Positions 7,708 through 9,244 of a stretch of DNA of 9,244 nt are shown here, piece by piece. Origin of the DNA: Alistipes sp. GTDB lineage: Bacteria; Bacteroidota; Bacteroidia; Bacteroidales; Rikenellaceae. The translations under genes were made by a program, and so were the position numbers. The notes beneath the pieces were generated by a model that ran no database searches, was not told the origin of the DNA, and worked only from the letters and a program-made list of their open reading frames with translations. How positions within the stretch are numbered: position 1 is the first letter of the stretch; each line of letters opens with the position of its first letter. The DNA is taken from the NCBI GenBank assembly GCA_028691095.1, contig JAQUZZ010000036.1:1-9244 (forward strand), read 5' to 3'.

Positions 7708-9244
7708 ACCACCTTCTCGCCATTGAGTACCACCGTCACACGGTCGCCCACCATCTTGATGTAGTAGGTGTTCCATGCTCCGACCTTGTTGTCGGCTACG
7801 TGGGAGGGTTTGCTGGGATTGACCTGGTTGTTGTAGAGACCTCCTGAGCCCACCTCGGCACCGACGTTGCGGCGAGAGGTGTCCCACATCTGTACTTGCG
7901 GTGTGCCGCGTAGGTAGATTCCCGCGTCGGGTTCGGGGCCTTCGTAGAGTTTCCAATCCAGATACATCTCAAAATTACCGTAATCTTTTGCGGTACAGAT
8001 GTTGTTGAATCCCGTGCCGGTGAACTCCAAGAGCCCCTCACGGACAACCCACTCGTTGCGCATGGTGGCATCGGCCTCTTTCTGCCGTTTGGCCAACTCG
8101 GCGGGTTTCATAGCGGCCCGAGCAATCGGGTTCTCAATCAAACCCTTCCATCCCGTAAGATCTACACCATTGAACATCGAGACAAAACCCTCATCGGTCG
8201 GGAGCGAAGCCAAGTGCTTGGCGACCTCCTCTTTCTGGTAACCGCTATCTTTGTCCTTATTGGCTGCTACGGCTTGGTTCAGCAGTGCGGTGACGGCGGA
8301 ACCGTAGTACTCCTTATGAGCCAGGGCGGTGCGAATGACCGCCATCACGGCAGCCTGACGTACCTCAGCTTCGGGTGCCTCCAAGTAGCCACCGGCCAAA
8401 ATCAAACCTTGGAAACATTGATTCTGCTCCACCTGTTGCAATGCCGCGCTTTTGAGTTTGGCAGACAGGGAGGCGAGTGCGGCGTTGGTGCGGAGGGTTT
8501 CCAGCAGATCCTCGATCTTCAGTACTTTGTTTTCGGAGGTCATGGCAGACTGGCTGACAATCTGGAGATAGGCCTCGGCGGCACGCGCTGCATAGTCGGC
8601 ATCCGATCCCTGCGCAATCGAGAGCAGCGTCTCGGCTGCGGCCATGCCTTTGAGGTTCAACAGGCCGTAGAAGGCGTTGTCTTTGTCGACCTGAGAACGC
8701 GCTGCGGAGAATCCTTCGGTGATGCGCTCCATGGCTCCCGGAAGGTCGGCTTTGGCCAATACACCATAGTAGAGCGTTGCTTTGGAACTATGTTGTGAGA
8801 GGAACTTCTCAATCTCCTCCCGTACTTGGGCTTCGGTAGCTTTGCTCTCGGCAATCTCTTGCTTCAGTGCCATAACCAAGGCGTCTTGGAGGGCAAGGGT
8901 CTTGGGATCCTTTACGGAAGTCTGTTTCTCCAGAAGCGTGCAGAGTCGCTCCCGACTGGCAGCACCCACCACTTGAGGCAATGCTTCGCAAGCGGCTTGC
9001 GCAAAGTCGTCGTTCGACGATTCGGCAGCGGCAAAGATGACGTTGGCCTGATCTTTGGCACCCCGTGCGGCAAGCAGGTGCAAGCCGCGCACATCTTGAT
9101 TCTTCGTGACAAGCGCAGCGGCTACGGCGTTAATGTTTCCCTTGTATGCCATCAGGCAAGCCTGTGCTGCTGCCGCATTCTGCTCCTCTTGAGAGGTCAT
9201 AACCTCGGCAAGGGCTTGCGGAACCTCAGCCCCTCCGAGACGGG
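7692..9244 (-). CDS. HEAT-repeat/DUF1080 protein, N-terminal part, cut by window edge and frameshifted
   Basis: The frame is open from the right edge (the first complete codons encode RLGGAEVPQALAEV) through an internal Met at 9200 to a premature stop at 7692, so the true start lies outside the window. Counting from that Met, residues 1 to about 335 are alanine- and leucine-rich paired helices of HEAT/PBS-lyase-like type, a probable protein-interaction scaffold. A DUF1080 domain starts at about 338 (GFVSMFNGVDLTGWKG, 338-353) and includes EWVVREGLLEFTG (383-395), DAGIYLRGTPQVQMWD (425-440), GGLYNNQ (453-459) and VTVVLNGEKVV (488-498). Only four out-of-frame residues (TTSS) follow before the stop; the fold continues in the next frame. 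This domain order matches large Bacteroidota DUF1080 proteins thought to break 3-keto-glycosides. An export signal would be in the missing N-terminus. With the fragment downstream, about 757 residues are visible. Confidence 0.85.
   Translation of the reverse strand, partial: RLGGAEVPQALAEVMTSQEEQNAAAAQACLMAYKGNINAVAAALVTKNQDVRGLHLLAARGAKDQANVIFAAAESSNDDFAQAACEALPQVVGAASRERLCTLLEKQTSVKDPKTLALQDALVMALKQEIAESKATEAQVREEIEKFLSQHSSKATLYYGVLAKADLPGAMERITEGFSAARSQVDKDNAFYGLLNLKGMAAAETLLSIAQGSDADYAARAAEAYLQIVSQSAMTSENKVLKIEDLLETLRTNAALASLSAKLKSAALQQVEQNQCFQGLILAGGYLEAPEAEVRQAAVMAVIRTALAHKEYYGSAVTALLNQAVAANKDKDSGYQKEEVAKHLASLPTDEGFVSMFNGVDLTGWKGLIENPIARAAMKPAELAKRQKEADATMRNEWVVREGLLEFTGTGFNNICTAKDYGNFEMYLDWKLYEGPEPDAGIYLRGTPQVQMWDTSRRNVGAEVGSGGLYNNQVNPSKPSHVADNKVGAWNTYYIKMVGDRVTVVLNGEKVVTTSS
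7699..7716 (-). other. Frameshift seam in the DUF1080 gene
   Basis: On the minus strand the sequence reads GAG AAG GTG GTG ACA ACG and then runs to a TAG at 7692-7694. Dropping into the frame that starts with the G at 7707 gives GAC AAC GTC ATC, encoding DNVI and continuing the DUF1080 fold. One extra base, for example a G giving GTG GTG GAC, would restore a continuous protein. The site is a short GGTGGTG repeat, prone to replication slippage or base-calling error. Confidence 0.85.

Noticed and set aside
7692..7716. Programmed ribosomal frameshift in the DUF1080 gene
   Set aside because: No classic slippery heptamer (X XXY YYZ) or obvious stimulatory structure is seen at the seam; a mutation or sequencing error is simpler.
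8214..8798. 194-codon plus-strand open frame opposite the HEAT-repeat region
   Set aside because: It is an antisense shadow of an alanine/leucine-rich coding region, with no recognisable domain.

Overview
The window reads as ordinary chromosomal DNA from a member of the Bacteroidota, most likely Bacteroidales; an Alistipes/Rikenellaceae-type genome is my inference. The evidence is the moderately high GC content of the genes, Bacteroidota-type promoter elements (TTTG, about 20 bp, TAnnTTTG) in place of -35/-10 boxes, weak or absent Shine-Dalgarno sites, and the gene content, in particular a HEAT-repeat protein with two DUF1080 domains.

Layout. Bases 1-280 are a non-coding leader with a 12-nt palindrome, a 32-bp imperfect direct repeat and a good promoter candidate. 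Five plus-strand genes follow: a PfkB-family sugar/nucleoside kinase (281-1285), a YqaA-type DedA/VTT membrane protein (1303-1755), the ABC-F translation factor EttA (1826-3502), histidyl-tRNA synthetase HisS (3662-5023) and a secreted S41 C-terminal processing protease with a PDZ domain (5077-6672). A 297-bp non-coding gap (6673-6969) holds a weak terminator candidate, a G/C-rich block with repeated motifs and a 16-bp perfect terminator hairpin. From the right edge, a minus-strand gene runs convergently (9244 to 6970). It encodes HEAT-like repeats and two DUF1080 (3-keto-disaccharide hydrolase) domains, but one net base is missing near 7707, so the frame is broken inside the first DUF1080 domain. 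Its 5' end lies outside the window.

How the genes relate. The kinase and yqaA are 17 bp apart and probably co-transcribed. ettA has its own -7-like element just upstream. ettA and hisS are both translation genes: one gates elongation according to cell energy state, the other charges tRNA-His. The 159-nt gap before hisS contains a D-arm-like stretch and two hairpins with GTG in their loops, which makes a tRNA-mimicking leader worth testing. The protease follows hisS by 53 bp and may be read through. The DUF1080 gene is a separate glycan-metabolism unit.

I saw no CRISPR array, insertion sequence, phage gene or evident new defence system. The observations most worth a second look are the hisS leader, the DUF1080 frameshift and the repeated intergenic block.
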